NCBI RefSeq assembly: GCF_932294415.1
Contig: NC_065544.1
Location: 26,139,351 to 26,203,350 of the forward strand
Direction: 5' to 3'
DNA from: Quercus robur
Taxonomy: Eukaryota > Streptophyta > Magnoliopsida > Fagales > Fagaceae
DNA length: 64,000 nt
Positions 34,938 to 47,250 of this stretch are shown in pieces; position 1 is the stretch's first letter; each line of letters opens with the position of its first letter. The translations under genes were made by a program, and so were the position numbers. The notes under the pieces were generated by a model. The model saw only the letters and a list, made by a program, of their open reading frames with translations, was not told the origin of the DNA and made no database searches.

Positions 34938-37900
34938 TCATAATCCACCCTTGAGAAAGCTAATGCAAAGTTTCCTCAATGCCTCTCTATCTGGCTCACA
35001 AGTCCCCAACTTTTCTTTCATCTCCTTAGCATAAGACTCCTGCACATACATATTATAAATTCATGAGGTTCCTTCATGCAAAATATTTTGGATCATTCAA
35101 TTGGGAAATGATAAGAGAGATGGATTGGACGGAGGACATACCATGATCAAATCACGATTGAGAAGGCGGTCAATAAGGTGCAGAAGAATGTCTTTGGTGT
35201 ACTCAGGGTGACCTTGGATGCCCATAATATGGTTTCCATACTTAAACATCTCAATCCCAGTCTTTTCAGACCATGCAATTACCTCAGCCTTAGGAGGTAG
35301 TTCACGGACCTAGTATACAATAAGTTAGAACAAGTATTTTGAGCAAGTTGAAACATGATCAAATTAACATCAAATTTTTGTTTATGTGATGACCATGTTA
35401 CCAAGTTTCTTTCACAAGAAAAATACCTCATCACGATGGCATTCAATAATAGATAGAGTTGCTGGAATTTTCAAAGACGAAAAGTGATTTGATGATGATG
35501 ATGATGATGATAAATGGATGGCTCTAACTCCAATGTCCCAGCCTGCCACATTCCTGCATGTCTTTCCTCCTAATGCACGCGCTAGTATCTGAATAACAAT
35601 AACAACAACAAAGTCTTAGTCCCAATTTTTTTGAGATCCTCTAACAAATCACATATTTTTTTTTCCCTCAATTCTATTTTATCCGAACAAAAACCAAACA
35701 GTAAAGAAAACTTTCTATTTTATTTAGATGTTCAAAACATTAGGCTCATTGTCAGCAAAAGAACCCGAAAAATCAGAATTTTCAATTGGAAATTTGACCA
35801 TGTAATAGTGTAATCGACAATGCGTGTTGGAAAGCAATTGTCTGCACTTTGAGCAAAATGGGAACCAGTAGGACTACGCTACAAAAAAGACTCTGCGTAA
35901 AGCAATGAAAGAGCAAACATCATCCAACAAAAGCAATGTTTTTTCAAATTGGAAATTAAAAAGTAAGATAAACTTGGTCATGTTATGTCACACATCTTTT
36001 TCGTAGGACAACAACAATGGGGGACAAAACAGGACGTTTCTCTTTTGGATAATCCAATATGGGACGTTTATATACCACTATCATTTATCAGTCAAGAAGC
36101 AAAGATGGCAATGGCTAAATCAAAGGACCAAAGTGCCTAGCTACCTATACACTCACACATCAGACAAATTTTTTAATAATAATGAAATGCCACCACGTTT
36201 TTTTTTTCCTTGAAGAGACAGACTGTAACCTGTGACAGCCATGAATGGGGATGGGCCTGTATGGGGTAGACGGTAGAGTATAGATATCCTCTTTGTCCAC
36301 ATTAGGAGCATTGCACATATATTATAGGTTCGCATTTTGTTCAACTCTATTCTTGACCAAGCATTATAGTTTCATGTCAATTATTTGATTTATTTTTTCT
36401 CAAAACATGCCAATTATTTTTATTGGTAACCGAAATTTCTTTTTTCACAACCCACCGACCTTATTAGGAGGAAGCTTATCCAATTGCATACTAGCAAAGC
36501 CCACCTAGCACAAATAATGGCATTGAACTAATATTTAAAGATTTAGAAAAACATTAAAGCCGAAACCAAAAATAGGGGTTGGAAGTTTGATTTGTACACC
36601 CAAATTCTATAGTCAAATATTTTTTTTTTTAATGTGGCAATTACTGGTACAATTAAATTCACTAGCTAGAACCACCCAAGCTCCAAAATTAATGTTGGGA
36701 TTTTTGGGTTTCAATGGTTTTATAACTCACGCTACTTGTTGGAGGTCCCAAAATATGTGCGGTAGTAACCCCATTAATTGGGTGCAACGATAATGTACAC
36801 GTAACATAGCAGCCTACTAATCATCATGTCATGTGCATTCAGCAAAAACAAAAAACAAAAAAAAAATCATCATGTCATGTGCAACTAAAAACAAAATGTC
36901 ACATATATCAACCTCCAAATGAAACCACGAAGTTGGCTTTATTCGCCGTCAAAAAAGTTGGGTTTATTCTCAGCCATACAAAGATAAATAATCCATATAT
37001 ATATATATATATTTAAGTAAATAAAAAATAGGAAAGATTGAATATAGATTTTGAATCGTACGTCTTCCAAATCAGAGAGAGGGACCAAGCGATCAGAACA
37101 CTTTAACAGAGGTTATATCAAGTATATCGTACGGTTACTGAACCATTCATACGTAGACTACTGTTTGATGGACCACACTTAATTAATGAACCAGCTTATG
37201 ACTTTTTCAGTTTCATCTAAAGTGACCAATTCTGGCCCACGCGTAGACAGAATTAACAAACACAGCGGCCCATTTACTATTCTATTCCTTCCTAATTTAT
37301 TAAATTTTTTATTATTTATAGTAATTTTTTTTATTAATGTTACAGAGACACTGTTTTTTTTTAACAATATTTTTAATAGGGGTATTTATAAATTCTCATA
37401 TCATTTTATTATTTATTATTAATAATTTATCTTTTAATATTTTTCACTAATTTTAAGTGGTAAATCACTAAAGGCAATAAAGAATCTTAATTGCGTCAGT
37501 GACATTTATAATAAAGTAGCCATTTCAGGAACATGCAAGGACAAAACTAACAAACATGACGGCCTAGCTAGCTACGATCCCAGATAGAAACTTTTTCTTC
37601 TTTTCTCTGTTGGGGAGCCTGTGTCCAGGTGGTTATTGTTATTGAATACGTTACGGCCTAAATATGTGTTCACTTTTAAATATATACCCTTATTCTAATG
37701 TGTCCAGTAATCTATGTGTCCAGTAATTTAAATATGTGTCTACTTTTAAATATATATCCGTATTCTAATGTGTCCAATAACCTAAATATGTGGTAACCCA
37801 TGTGTCCAGTAACCATGGGTAACTGGACACAAGTCATTCACTTCTTTATTTGAAGAATAATAATAGTCAAGTCATTTTTTTATCACGATTGTTTTATGAG

Positions 37901-39615
37901 ATATTTGTCATGAGTTTTACCTATGTTATTAATGACAGTATATCACATCATAAAGTGTGAAAACATTTTGTAAAATATATATATATTCTTAAAAAGTTGT
38001 TTTTAGAGATAGTTATAATCTATTATGTCTATTTTTGATAATATCTTTTAATTATTAGATCAAGAAGTTAATTGATTTTTTTGATTATTCGAATGATAAG
38101 AAATTTTATAATTTGAGTTAACTATCACCAAGAAGTTATTCCAAGAAAGCTATTGCTCATTGGAATGATTTACTGTATATATGCCAAAAAAAAAAAATCT
38201 TACACAGTAAAGAGGAGATGAATAGAAATAATAATTAACCAAATTGAATTCTAAATGTGGTGATAGATATTCAACCTTAAATTCCTCATGGATTTCAATA
38301 TTAAATTTATAATATGAAAAAGATATTCTCCCCGTGACAGAAGTGACTATTAATAGTTTGCTATATATCCACTAACTCAGAAAAACCTAGTATTATTTAT
38401 TTCCATGAGTCAAAGTAAAAGATTGCATTCATTTTACTTTTGACAAATTGACTGCTCCACATCATCAGCTTCCTTTTACCATAATGCCTTTTCCAAGTCA
38501 AATGTACAAGTTGGGAGTAATTTATTCATATTTCCAGGTGCAATCTACAAACAGCTTCTCCCTTCTCCAATGGTTTTTTTCTTTTAAAAAACATTTTAAA
38601 CCTAACTCAAATGGTAACTATTAATAATAATATAATAATAATAATGACCTTTTGAGAAAGATATTCTGTTTAAGCAAATATTCTTTTTCTAGCATATATT
38701 TACTATTTATTTTTGTCCAAATAAAGAGATAGAACTTCTTTGAGTTTGAGAAGGACAATGGTGTTGTAAGAGTGAGGGTTTTTCTAAAACGACAATGTGT
38801 GGTACGCGTAATGTGGCAATCTCACCGCTTGTTAGTGCAACTTACATGGTGGAAGGTGGATCGCACTAATCTCGAGTGTTTCTAAACGTGGACACCAAAA
38901 ACCGATGGGAACTATCTTTTTCCTTAAAATCTCAAAAATCTATAACAATCACTCACATTTTTCCCAAAATCCAAATTGAGAAGATAAGCACCATACAACT
39001 ATTTGAATAAAGACAGCTAAACTAATTGTGAAGGCAATTGCACAAAATATTAAAAAAAAAAAAAAACCCATATAATAAATTCAATTTTTCCACACAAAGA
39101 AGGGAAGAAGTGTTTTACTAATGCATACATTATTAAATTATTTTAGAAATTTTTTTATGAAAAAATAAAAAAAAATTCTAACTTTTTTTGATAATTTTTT
39201 TTAAAAAAATAAATAATTATTACATGCATATATTAACCGGAAAGTAAAAAACTACTAGAAGTGATGAGTTTGGTAAAAAAAAAGAGAGAGAAAAGTTTAC
39301 CTGGTGGCCAAAGCAAATACCCAGAATAGTTTTCTTCATGGAATCCAATTTCTTGAGGAGATTCAATAGCTTGCAGATCCAAACGTCATTGCCATGAGCA
39401 TCATTGCAGCTTCCAGTGATGACAAACCCATCAAACAGTCCGATCTCATCTTCCTTAGGAAACTCACCAGAGGCAACACGATACACGTCCCATATCTCAC
39501 CTTTCTCAGCCAGCATTCTCACAAACACACCAAAATACCCTCCGTACACTTTCTTCACATAGTCAGAGTCCTCAGCACATAGAAGAATAGCAAATCTTTT
39601 GCCACCCATTGCCAT
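34938..39615 (-). CDS. class I glutamine amidotransferase-like gamma-glutamyl peptidase, four exons
   Basis: Exons 39615-39301, 35588-35427, 35309-35142 and 35039-34938 join in frame into 248 residues. The protein is a class I GATase fold of the plant GGP type (Arabidopsis GGP1 is about 250 aa). In that family the enzyme removes the gamma-glutamyl group from glutathione conjugates in the cytosol. Motifs: GFVITGSCNDAHGND (63-77), nucleophile Cys101 in GICFGHQ, and His193 with Glu195 in IQGHPEYT, completing the triad. The start MAMGGKRFAILLCAED is the first ATG after a GA-rich leader. Intron 1 is long, about 3.7 kb, with repeats. Exon 2 carries a run of seven Ser (132-138) from a gatgat microsatellite, not something I recall from relatives. 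The gene appears intact; its substrate is inferred from family. Confidence 0.92.
35590..39300 (-). other. large first intron of the peptidase gene
   Basis: This 3.7-kb intron begins GTAAAC and ends near TTATTCAG on the minus strand. It contains AT-rich sequence, a (TA)n run near 36993-37010 and a partial tandem repeat at 37660-37830. I found no convincing separate gene. Frames such as 37186-37422 lie in very AT-rich sequence. Confidence 0.6.
37660..37830. repeat. ~75-bp imperfect direct repeat in intron 1
   Basis: The text 'taaatatgtgt', 'acttttaaatatata', 'tattctaatgtgtcca' occurs twice, with extra copies of 'atgtgtccagtaa'. Confidence 0.65.
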
Positions 39616-39724
39616 ATTTTTCTCTCTCTCTCACACAAGCAACACTCACTCTCCAAAAAAAATGTGAGTCTCTCTGTCTCAAATCTCTCAATCCCTCTAT
39701 TGGGTTTTACAGAGACACACTTAT

Positions 39725-39864
39725 AGAGAGAGAGAGAGAGAGAGGGAGGGAGAGGAAGAGAGAGAGAGAGAGAGGCTGTTCTTTCTTCTCTAGGCCTTTT
39801 GGGATGTGTGTGTGTGTTTTTTTCTATGGGTTCAGACAAACAACATATGCAGCTGTTTATAAAG
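39725..39864 (-). promoter_or_regulatory. peptidase gene leader GA tract and TATA
   Basis: On the minus strand CTTTATAAA (39856-39864) lies about 245 bases before the ATG. The region between contains GA/CT runs (39726-39773), common in plant 5' leaders. Confidence 0.5.
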
Positions 39865-40194
39865 TGGTTGGGTTTTAGAATTAGAGGTAGTGTTTGGCTA
39901 CAAAATTTGCCATGGTTATACCAAATTTGCCCCCTTTTTAAAACTGTTCACTATTTTTAATTTTCATTGGTTGGCTACAGTAATAAAACTGTTATTGTAA
40001 AGTAAACTCCATTAAAAAAAAGAAAAACAACAGAACAAAAGAAAAAAACAGTAACACTATATGAATCTGACCTGTTTAGTGACCTGATTAAGAATTGCAA
40101 ATGAATCTACGTCAAGTTCCACACAAGTCTGCCTTTTCAATCAACTACGCATATAGTTTCCAACACTCTTAGTAGGGAACCAAAATGTCTGCTA

Positions 40195-40335
40195 TGCAAG
40201 CAAAGACCCAATAACGTAGGAGTGGAGGAGAGAGCTAAGGTAATGAAAATAGCCCTTATAGTTAGCAAGCAAAGGCCCAATAACGTAGGAGTGGAGCAGA
40301 GAGCTAACGTAATGAAATTAGCCCTCATAGTTATT
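40195..40335. repeat. 69-bp tandem duplication
   Basis: Copies starting 'gcaagcaaagacccaataac' near 40196 and 'gcaagcaaaggcccaataac' near 40265 differ at a handful of bases and continue through 'aatgaaaatagccct'. Confidence 0.85.
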
Positions 40336-40679
40336 AAGACCCCCAAGAAAAAAAAAAAATCACAATAATTTTATACTATTCCCAAATTTATTTAAATTTC
40401 AGGTTATGATGGGTTTATGTGTGGTAAGTTTATTTTATTTTTAATTTTTTAAAATGGGTTTTAATTTTTAGTTCCGTATCTTTTATAATATTTTATTTTC
40501 TTCATATTTAGGATATATTTGATATACTGAATGATTACATTAAGGATAGTATAATTATTCCATGTAATAAAATTCCAATTATTTTTTTGAGAACCCCCTT
40601 AGTGGATATTGGTTTTTACATTGCCTTGAAGTCTATTTGTTTCGATGTTAACATTAAAAAAAAAAAAAAAAAAAAAATC

Positions 40680-41400
40680 ATTTTTCAAACAGTATTATCT
40701 AAAATACTATCTCATTTCCCATGTTTGGTAGCAATTTTAAAATGAGTTAGAAAACTATCTCTTAACTTTCTTTATTTAGTTTCATATGAGATAAAGTTAT
40801 TTTCCTTATTTAGTTTCAAGTGAGATAGAGTTGTTTTCTAGAAATTTTTAACGGAAGAGAATTCCTACTAACAGTCAGAATTTCTTCAAATATGTTCTTG
40901 AATTCATTCGAGGTGTGAGCAAAACTCAGATTGGCGAAGAATACTGTCCATGGGTTCCCTTTATTGGAACTTTGTTTCTATTTATTTTTGTTTCGAATTG
41001 GTTGGGTGCTCTTTTACCTTGGAAAATCATACAGTTACCTCATGGGGAATTAGATGTGCCTACAAATGATATAAATACTACTGTTGCTTTAGCTTTACTC
41101 ACGTCAGTAGCATATTTCTATGCAGGTCTTAGTAAAAAAAGGATTAGGTTATTCTGGTAATAACATTCAACCAACTCCAATCCTTTTACCCATTAATATT
41201 TTAGAAGAGATTTCACAAAACCCCTATCACATAGCTTTCGACTTTTCGGAAATATATTAGTTGATGAATTAGTTTCCATCTCATGCCAAGCTAAATAAGG
41301 GAAATTAAGATATAGTTTTCCTTTTACTCATTTTTTATGGTACTACCAAACACAAGAAAATGAAGAAAACTATTTTTACATCAGGTTTTTCATTGAAATA
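40680..41400. mobile_element. palindromic MITE carrying a plastid DNA insertion
   Basis: The left arm (40680-40860) has 'ccatgtttggtagcaatttt' and 'gagttagaaaactatctc'. The right arm (41275-41400), read on the other strand, has the matching 'gtgtttggtagtaccat' and 'gagtaaaaggaaaactat'. The arms form an inverted pair around a plastid-derived segment. The same family occurs at 10861-11285. Confidence 0.6.
40861..41275 (+). pseudogene. atpI: plastid atpI fragment in nuclear DNA (NUPT)
   Basis: Translation from 40861 gives [20 protein letters not shown], then [17 protein letters not shown] and [13 protein letters not shown], plainly subunit a (CF0-IV) of the chloroplast ATP synthase, about 80 residues in one frame. 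A slip in the A-run before 'ggattagg' shifts the frame; the remaining codons ([15 protein letters not shown], then [15 protein letters not shown] in pieces) are broken by further shifts. The N- and C-terminal thirds are absent, so it is non-functional. Missense changes such as Gly to Cys in EEYCPWVP show nuclear decay. Confidence 0.93.
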
Positions 41401-41464
41401 AAAAGAAAGTTTAGTTTAGTTTTCTTTTTACGTTCATGATGAAGACTTCATGGGAAATTATTGT

Positions 41465-41598
41465 ATACTACCGGAGTATCATAAATGCGTACCCCCTCCT
41501 CTCACATAAATGGTGAGTCTCACTAATTAAATTCATGGTGGGCCCTACCATTCAAATGAGAGGAGAGAATACACATTTATGATACTCCGGGAGTACCT
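41465..41598. mobile_element. ~134-bp fold-back MITE
   Basis: 'accggagtatcataaatg' at the left is matched by 'catttatgatactccggg' at the right. The arms continue into 'ctcctctca' and 'atgagaggag'. Confidence 0.75.
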
Positions 41599-41726
41599 AA
41601 TAATTTTCCAAACTTCATTAGGTAAATTATTTCTAACACTCCATTTGGGAGGAGAGATAATATTATTCTTTCAAAATATTCTTTCTATTCTATTGTTCGC
41701 TTGGGGGGGGGGGGGGGGGGGGAGCG

Positions 41727-42492
41727 TAGGGATGGCAATGGGGCGGGGCAAGTCCAAAGGATGGGGTCTTTGCCTCCGCCCCACATGGTTTCATTGTACC
41801 CCATCCCCCCGCCTCGCCCCGCATGATGGGGAAAATTTTCCTACCCCATCCCCGTCCCTTGGGGCCCCGCGAAACCCCACCCCACCCTGTAAAACTCTAC
41901 TTCTTGTTAATTTGCCCACAACTATTGCAATTATTTTTAATAAAACTTGTTTCGTTAATAAAAATATACTTAAAATTAACAATAAATTTATCCCATCAAA
42001 TCATACTAATTTTTGGCAAAAATTGAATAATATTATTAAAGTGTTTAACAAGACAATATTACAACAAAAACAAAAATCTCATAATACAAAATCAATGATT
42101 CAATAATATATAAATTTGTTTATAATAAAGACAAAAAAAAATGTTAAAATTGATACCTTATTTCCAACATTGCTAGAGAAAAAAGAGAGGGGTAGAAATC
42201 TTTGTTGGGTAGAATAAAATAAGCTCATGATATGTTTGTTTAAATCGTAAGGTTTTAATATATGAAAATTTTACAATTTAGCCCTTATCAATGTGGGGCG
42301 GGCAAGAATGGGGCGGGGCGGGGCGGGGCGGGTTGGGTCTAAAAATTCTAAACCCATCCCTACCCCGCCCTGTGGTGTGGGCTAAAATCTCACTCCATCC
42401 CCGCCTATCACTTTTGCGGGGTGGGGAAAATTCGTGTGGGGTGGAGCGAGGAGGGGTGGGTCAAGCGGGGCAGGGCAAAATTGCCATCCACA
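41727..42492. mobile_element. GC-rich-ended hAT MITE
   Basis: It begins TAGGGATGGCAATGGGGCGG and ends, on the other strand, TGTGGATGGCAATTTTGCCC, a well-known hAT-type end. Both ends are rich in ggggcgggg. The flanks are gggggag followed by c or g, an imperfect 7-8-bp duplication blurred by the neighbouring G-run (41702-41722). The 175- and 73-residue frames here are read-throughs. Confidence 0.7.
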
Positions 42493-42499
42493 GGGGGAG

Positions 42500-44157
42500 G
42501 TTAATGGAGTGAATGGAAAGATTATTCTCTTGTTTTAAGTGGGAGAAAATAGAATCCGTAGGAAAGAACACTCATTCCTTCATTTTCACTTGAAAACTCA
42601 AGGCTCAAAATTTTCATTCCTCCTAAAATTGGAAAGAATTGAATGGAATGAAATTAACTTTGATGAATGTTCACTAAAACTCCCAAAATACCCCAACATA
42701 TTTAGTCATTTTTTTTTAAAATCAATTCTATTATATGTTTTTAATTAATTTTAAATTCCATTTTATAATTAAAAAGTTAATTAAAATCTTACCAACCACA
42801 TTTTCTTTAAATAGTAGATATATACTACTTATATAATTCTATATACAAACATAACCATAATAAATACCCATTAATAGTTACCATAATTATTAAATTTTAA
42901 ATTTAGATAAAAAAAATAAAAGAGGGAAGAAAATAATAATTTTTTTATAACTTTCTGGTACAGATTGAAACTAGAACTGTTCAAATCTTGAAAATATATA
43001 TATATTCACCCTATCATTTTGCACACAATGAAGAGGCTGGCACAAATTATAAAATCCCTATTGCAAACCCGCCCTGTCCAACACGGAAAATAACATGACT
43101 TATTTGCTTGTTGTATGACTAGTAAGTTACAGCATATTGCTATCTAAAGAAGCAACCATGCAAAAATGATACGACTCACCAATTAAATTTGATGGCGTTG
43201 GCTTTCCTTTCAAGTTTCGTACGTAGTAGTATTATAGATTAATTCTGGTACATTACCATTAATTTCTTGTTTAGTAGTTGCACAAACCGTGTGGAAAATT
43301 GATTTCTTAAATTAGTGGGAGAAAGAAAGAGGGGAAAGAAAACAAGAAGAAGAAAGAAGAAAGAGTACTTTTTCACTCAATTTGCATGGCCAATTGATTT
43401 GTTAATGGAAAGTCAGCTCTTTGATAGTGCTTTTGACTCAACCTTGTCACTGTGTTTGTTTGGTTCTATGTCTTTCACAACACACCGATATGCAAATATG
43501 AGGTGGACTACTGAGTTTGTCATCCTATTCTTGTAGCTTGAGTGAAAACCGTACTTTAAAAAACAAAAAATTGAATCAAAGTTTCTTTTTAAAAAAGTAT
43601 GTACATATATATATGTAAATGTACATATATATGTACATACACACACGACAAGATGATTTAAAATCTATCGGGTTTGCTCTATAATAGTTGCTCTTGACTT
43701 TTAGATAAGAACACTAATAAATTTCATTTTTTTTTGTATGAAAGCTCCTTATTATAGACAATCCTTTCTTTTATATGGTGTATGGTGTGTAATGAGTTGG
43801 TGAGTTTCAATGAGCCCAAAATCTCTCATAATTTGATGGACTATATTGTAAACCCTTACCTTTAAGTATTAAGAAAGACAAGTAGACTGTAACATCTTTG
43901 ATAATCTTTTGTTCCTTGACTACAAGTAATAGATATGTAGGATTTAAAATGTTCAGGTGATTGATCAAATTGTAGAGATTGTGTTAATTGATCCTTGTAC
44001 TTGATCTTTTAAATATAGTGAAAAGATAATGAAAAATTTATGAAACATGTTTTGTAGTGTGTTTTCTTGAATTCAAATAAATTATTTTGAAAAAATGGAA
44101 CTAAAGTGTAAAGAGCCCTTTGAAACTACTAGAGAACACATATTTAATGGTTTTGCA
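42500..44157. other. no gene seen between hAT MITE and Helitron
   Basis: AT-rich sequence with a 'tacatatatatgtacata' microsatellite at 43597-43640. No domain is recognisable in the short frames. Confidence 0.3.
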
Positions 44158-46537
44158 TCTATATATATAATACTAAAAGCAAAAGCGTAGCGTAGTATTT
44201 AATGTTGTTACGCTCACGTTGAGTCACATCAGTAGCCATATCATTCCCATCATATTTCCTAAATTTTTCCTACAATTTTAAAATAGTTTTTATCAATTTT
44301 AAAATGCTAATAAAATTAAAATAAATCCCAACTTATCTCCACCATAAAACTCACTTCGTAGAAATTTAATTCCACTAGCCCACTTTTTATAAATTTAATT
44401 CCACCATAAAACCCAAATCCAAGCCTTTTCAATAGAAAACCCTTTGAAAATCACGGTTACAGGTTTCTGTATTTCCTTCCATTTTGTTGAAAACCACGGT
44501 TACCTCAACTTTTTGTATTTGTTGTGTCAAATTTTGTTCCTTCCCCTTCCCCCCCACCTGTTTCTCACGCAAATTTAGTTTCTTCCCCGTCCCCACCTTC
44601 TAACGGCAGTCTCTCTGTCTTCCTTCTTCCTCTCCTCACAATATATAAATACTGATAGAAGCTGGATGATTCAATTGAGGTATATCTAAATCCCAGTTTG
44701 TTTTGTGTTCTATTCTTTTGCTTGATATTTTTTATTCCCTTTTTACATTTTATTGTTGCCTTTTTGTGCTGTATACTCAAGGTAATTCGATTAGAGTTTT
44801 CAATACTGTAGCAGCTTTCCTTTGTGATTGTGGGATGAGGAATCTGTGTATGTATCAAATTTCTATAGCAGAGAAGCTACTACCTTCTTGAAGCAATCTA
44901 AATTACTAGAGTAGATCACCTATGCTATTGGAATTTCTATAGGATTACCTATGGTGGCAAGTTTTTTACAAGTACTGAAACCCAATATGGGCGCAAGATA
45001 TTCCTAATAGCTTTGAGAGATTGGGGTTTGGTTATGGTTTAAATATGTCCTGGCCAAGGACATAGTTCTAGATCTAAAGGGCACTTTGATTGCATATGTT
45101 AATTAATTGACCAAGCCTTACCTAACAACGGCTCATCCTTTATGAATAATGAAAATATTTTGGATCTATGAATGCTTTAATTTTGTTTTAGAATATTCCT
45201 TGGTGTGGTTTTGAGAAACAAACATTGAAACACACCTGTCGTACTAGGTTGCAAAGTACAGTTAACTCTACGGTTTTAAAGTCTTCAAGTCACGAGCTAA
45301 CTACGTGATCACTATTGTACAACTGTATTCTGAGATAGTTAGTAATTGACTTTCTGTTAGTTTCTTAGCTAGATTAGTTCGTTTGTTATTTTCCCACCTC
45401 TTTGTATTAGAGTATTAAACAGAGGATTAGTTGAAATTATTTACTCTTTTTAATTCAATTAGTCAATTAGCTTTGAGCTTTTGTATTTACCTTATCACAC
45501 TAATTTATCATGTCAGAAATCATTATATCCAAAACTTAAGCCATTACAAAAAACATAGGATTAGTTGTAACTATTCATTCTTTTCAATCCAAAAATCTTT
45601 AACAAGACAATGCTAATAATATAAATCAAACATATTGTAGATGCGTAAATTTGTTAGTGAAATATCTTTTAATGATGCAAAGTATTTTATTTTATTTTAT
45701 TTTAAAAAAAGATAAAGATAAAAATGAATGCAATAACCATTCATTTAAAGATAAAAGAAAAAGAAAAACTAATAGGATTCAGAAGCTACTACCTTCATGA
45801 AGCATTCTTAATTACTATCAGATGTAGTGCAACTTTGGAGAATCCATAAGTATATCACTGTTAATTGTCAATTACAATTGTTGTTTATGTTATTATTGTT
45901 ATGTGTTGAGCTGAAGTAATGAACCTATATACTTGGCCTAAATTGAACATGACCGTGCCAAATTTTGAGATGCATATCCTTTTGAGTTATCAAATACGCC
46001 TAGACCATATGAGTTTCTAAGTTTTCATTTTTTTTTCTTTGGTTGAGATTATGAGCTCCTTTCCAAAGTATTAATTATTAGATAATTGTAAATTGAAAAG
46101 TTTCATAATTATTTTCCATCTTTTTTATATATTTTTTTAATTTCTTACATCCTATAATGTGGTTGATGTGGTATGGCTAGCCTCATATTACACTATAAAA
46201 AAATGCAAGTATATTTTCAATTATTAAATAATTAACGTTTTGTTGTAGGTTAGTGAATTATTTCAGTCTCATATTATCAACGTAAGCTATTTTCAAAGCT
46301 TACTTTAGGTTGATGAATTTTTATGTTTTTTGGAACTTTACTTTAGATTGATGTGATTTAGTTTTGTATTTTAATGATGGTATTTTTTTTTCTTTGATTT
46401 AATAGATGTCATCTTATTACATTATAAAGATAGTATACAAGAATATATCATTGTTATATTATATAGAATGACTTGAATAATTTGATGTTTTTATTATATT
46501 TTATATTTTTACTCTTTTTGTTTTTATCTTATTTTTT

Positions 46538-46614
<77 letters not shown>

Positions 46615-47250
46615 CATTTTTATTATTCTTTCTTGCAACTCTACTCTAGGTTGACGAATCATTGTATTTTTATAACTTTTTTTTGGGTTAATACGTTTTA
46701 GTGTTGTATTTTCGAGTTTTCCATCACAAGTAATCTCTCTCCCTATTACAGTTTTGGTTTGATTTTTTTTTTTTTTGAGTTACTTAGTTATTTTGTAAGT
46801 GAGAATTTGAATTTATATAAGAATATAAAAAGTCTTGGCTATGCATTTGAGTGTGTCTATCAATTATTTGAGTAACATTAAGTGCAATTATGTTATGATT
46901 TTTTATTATCATAATAATCTTCTTTAAGAGAATGAGGAATTTGAATGATTTATTCAAAACTTAAAAAATTTAATTGCACAAGAAAAAAAAAAATTAGAAA
47001 AACATAGTGTAATATAACATAATTTCGAATAATATGGACCACCTCGTAAAGAAATAATATCAATCAAACGCAACCCAAAATAATAGAATGATATATTGCT
47101 AGAGTTAGAAAGATGAAATAATTTTGGAAATTGTTTAATTTTTATGGAGAACAAAATTATCTTCAACAAAATTTACAAAACAAATTATATTTTATATAAC
47201 AATTATAAAATAACGATCTATTTCCACGCATCGTGTAGGTCTGCGACTAG
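44158..47250 (+). mobile_element. non-autonomous Helitron
   Basis: It opens TCTATATATATAATACTAAA, typical of plant Helitron 5' ends, and closes CTAG at 47247-47250 after a GC-richer stretch (ccacgcatcgtgtagg) resembling the 3' end found just before CTRR. Host bases are A at 44157 and T at 47251, as expected for insertion between A and T. No Rep/helicase frame is present. An internal phrase 'gaagctactaccttc' occurs at about 44873 and 45781. A CT then TA microsatellite fills 46539-46614. Confidence 0.8.

Noticed and set aside
39555..39878. Frames overlapping the peptidase start on both strands
   Set aside because: They are shadows of exon 1 and translations of GA/CT runs in the leader.
41579..42106. 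175-residue plus frame with a Gly run
   Set aside because: It spans the G-run and the end of a hAT MITE.
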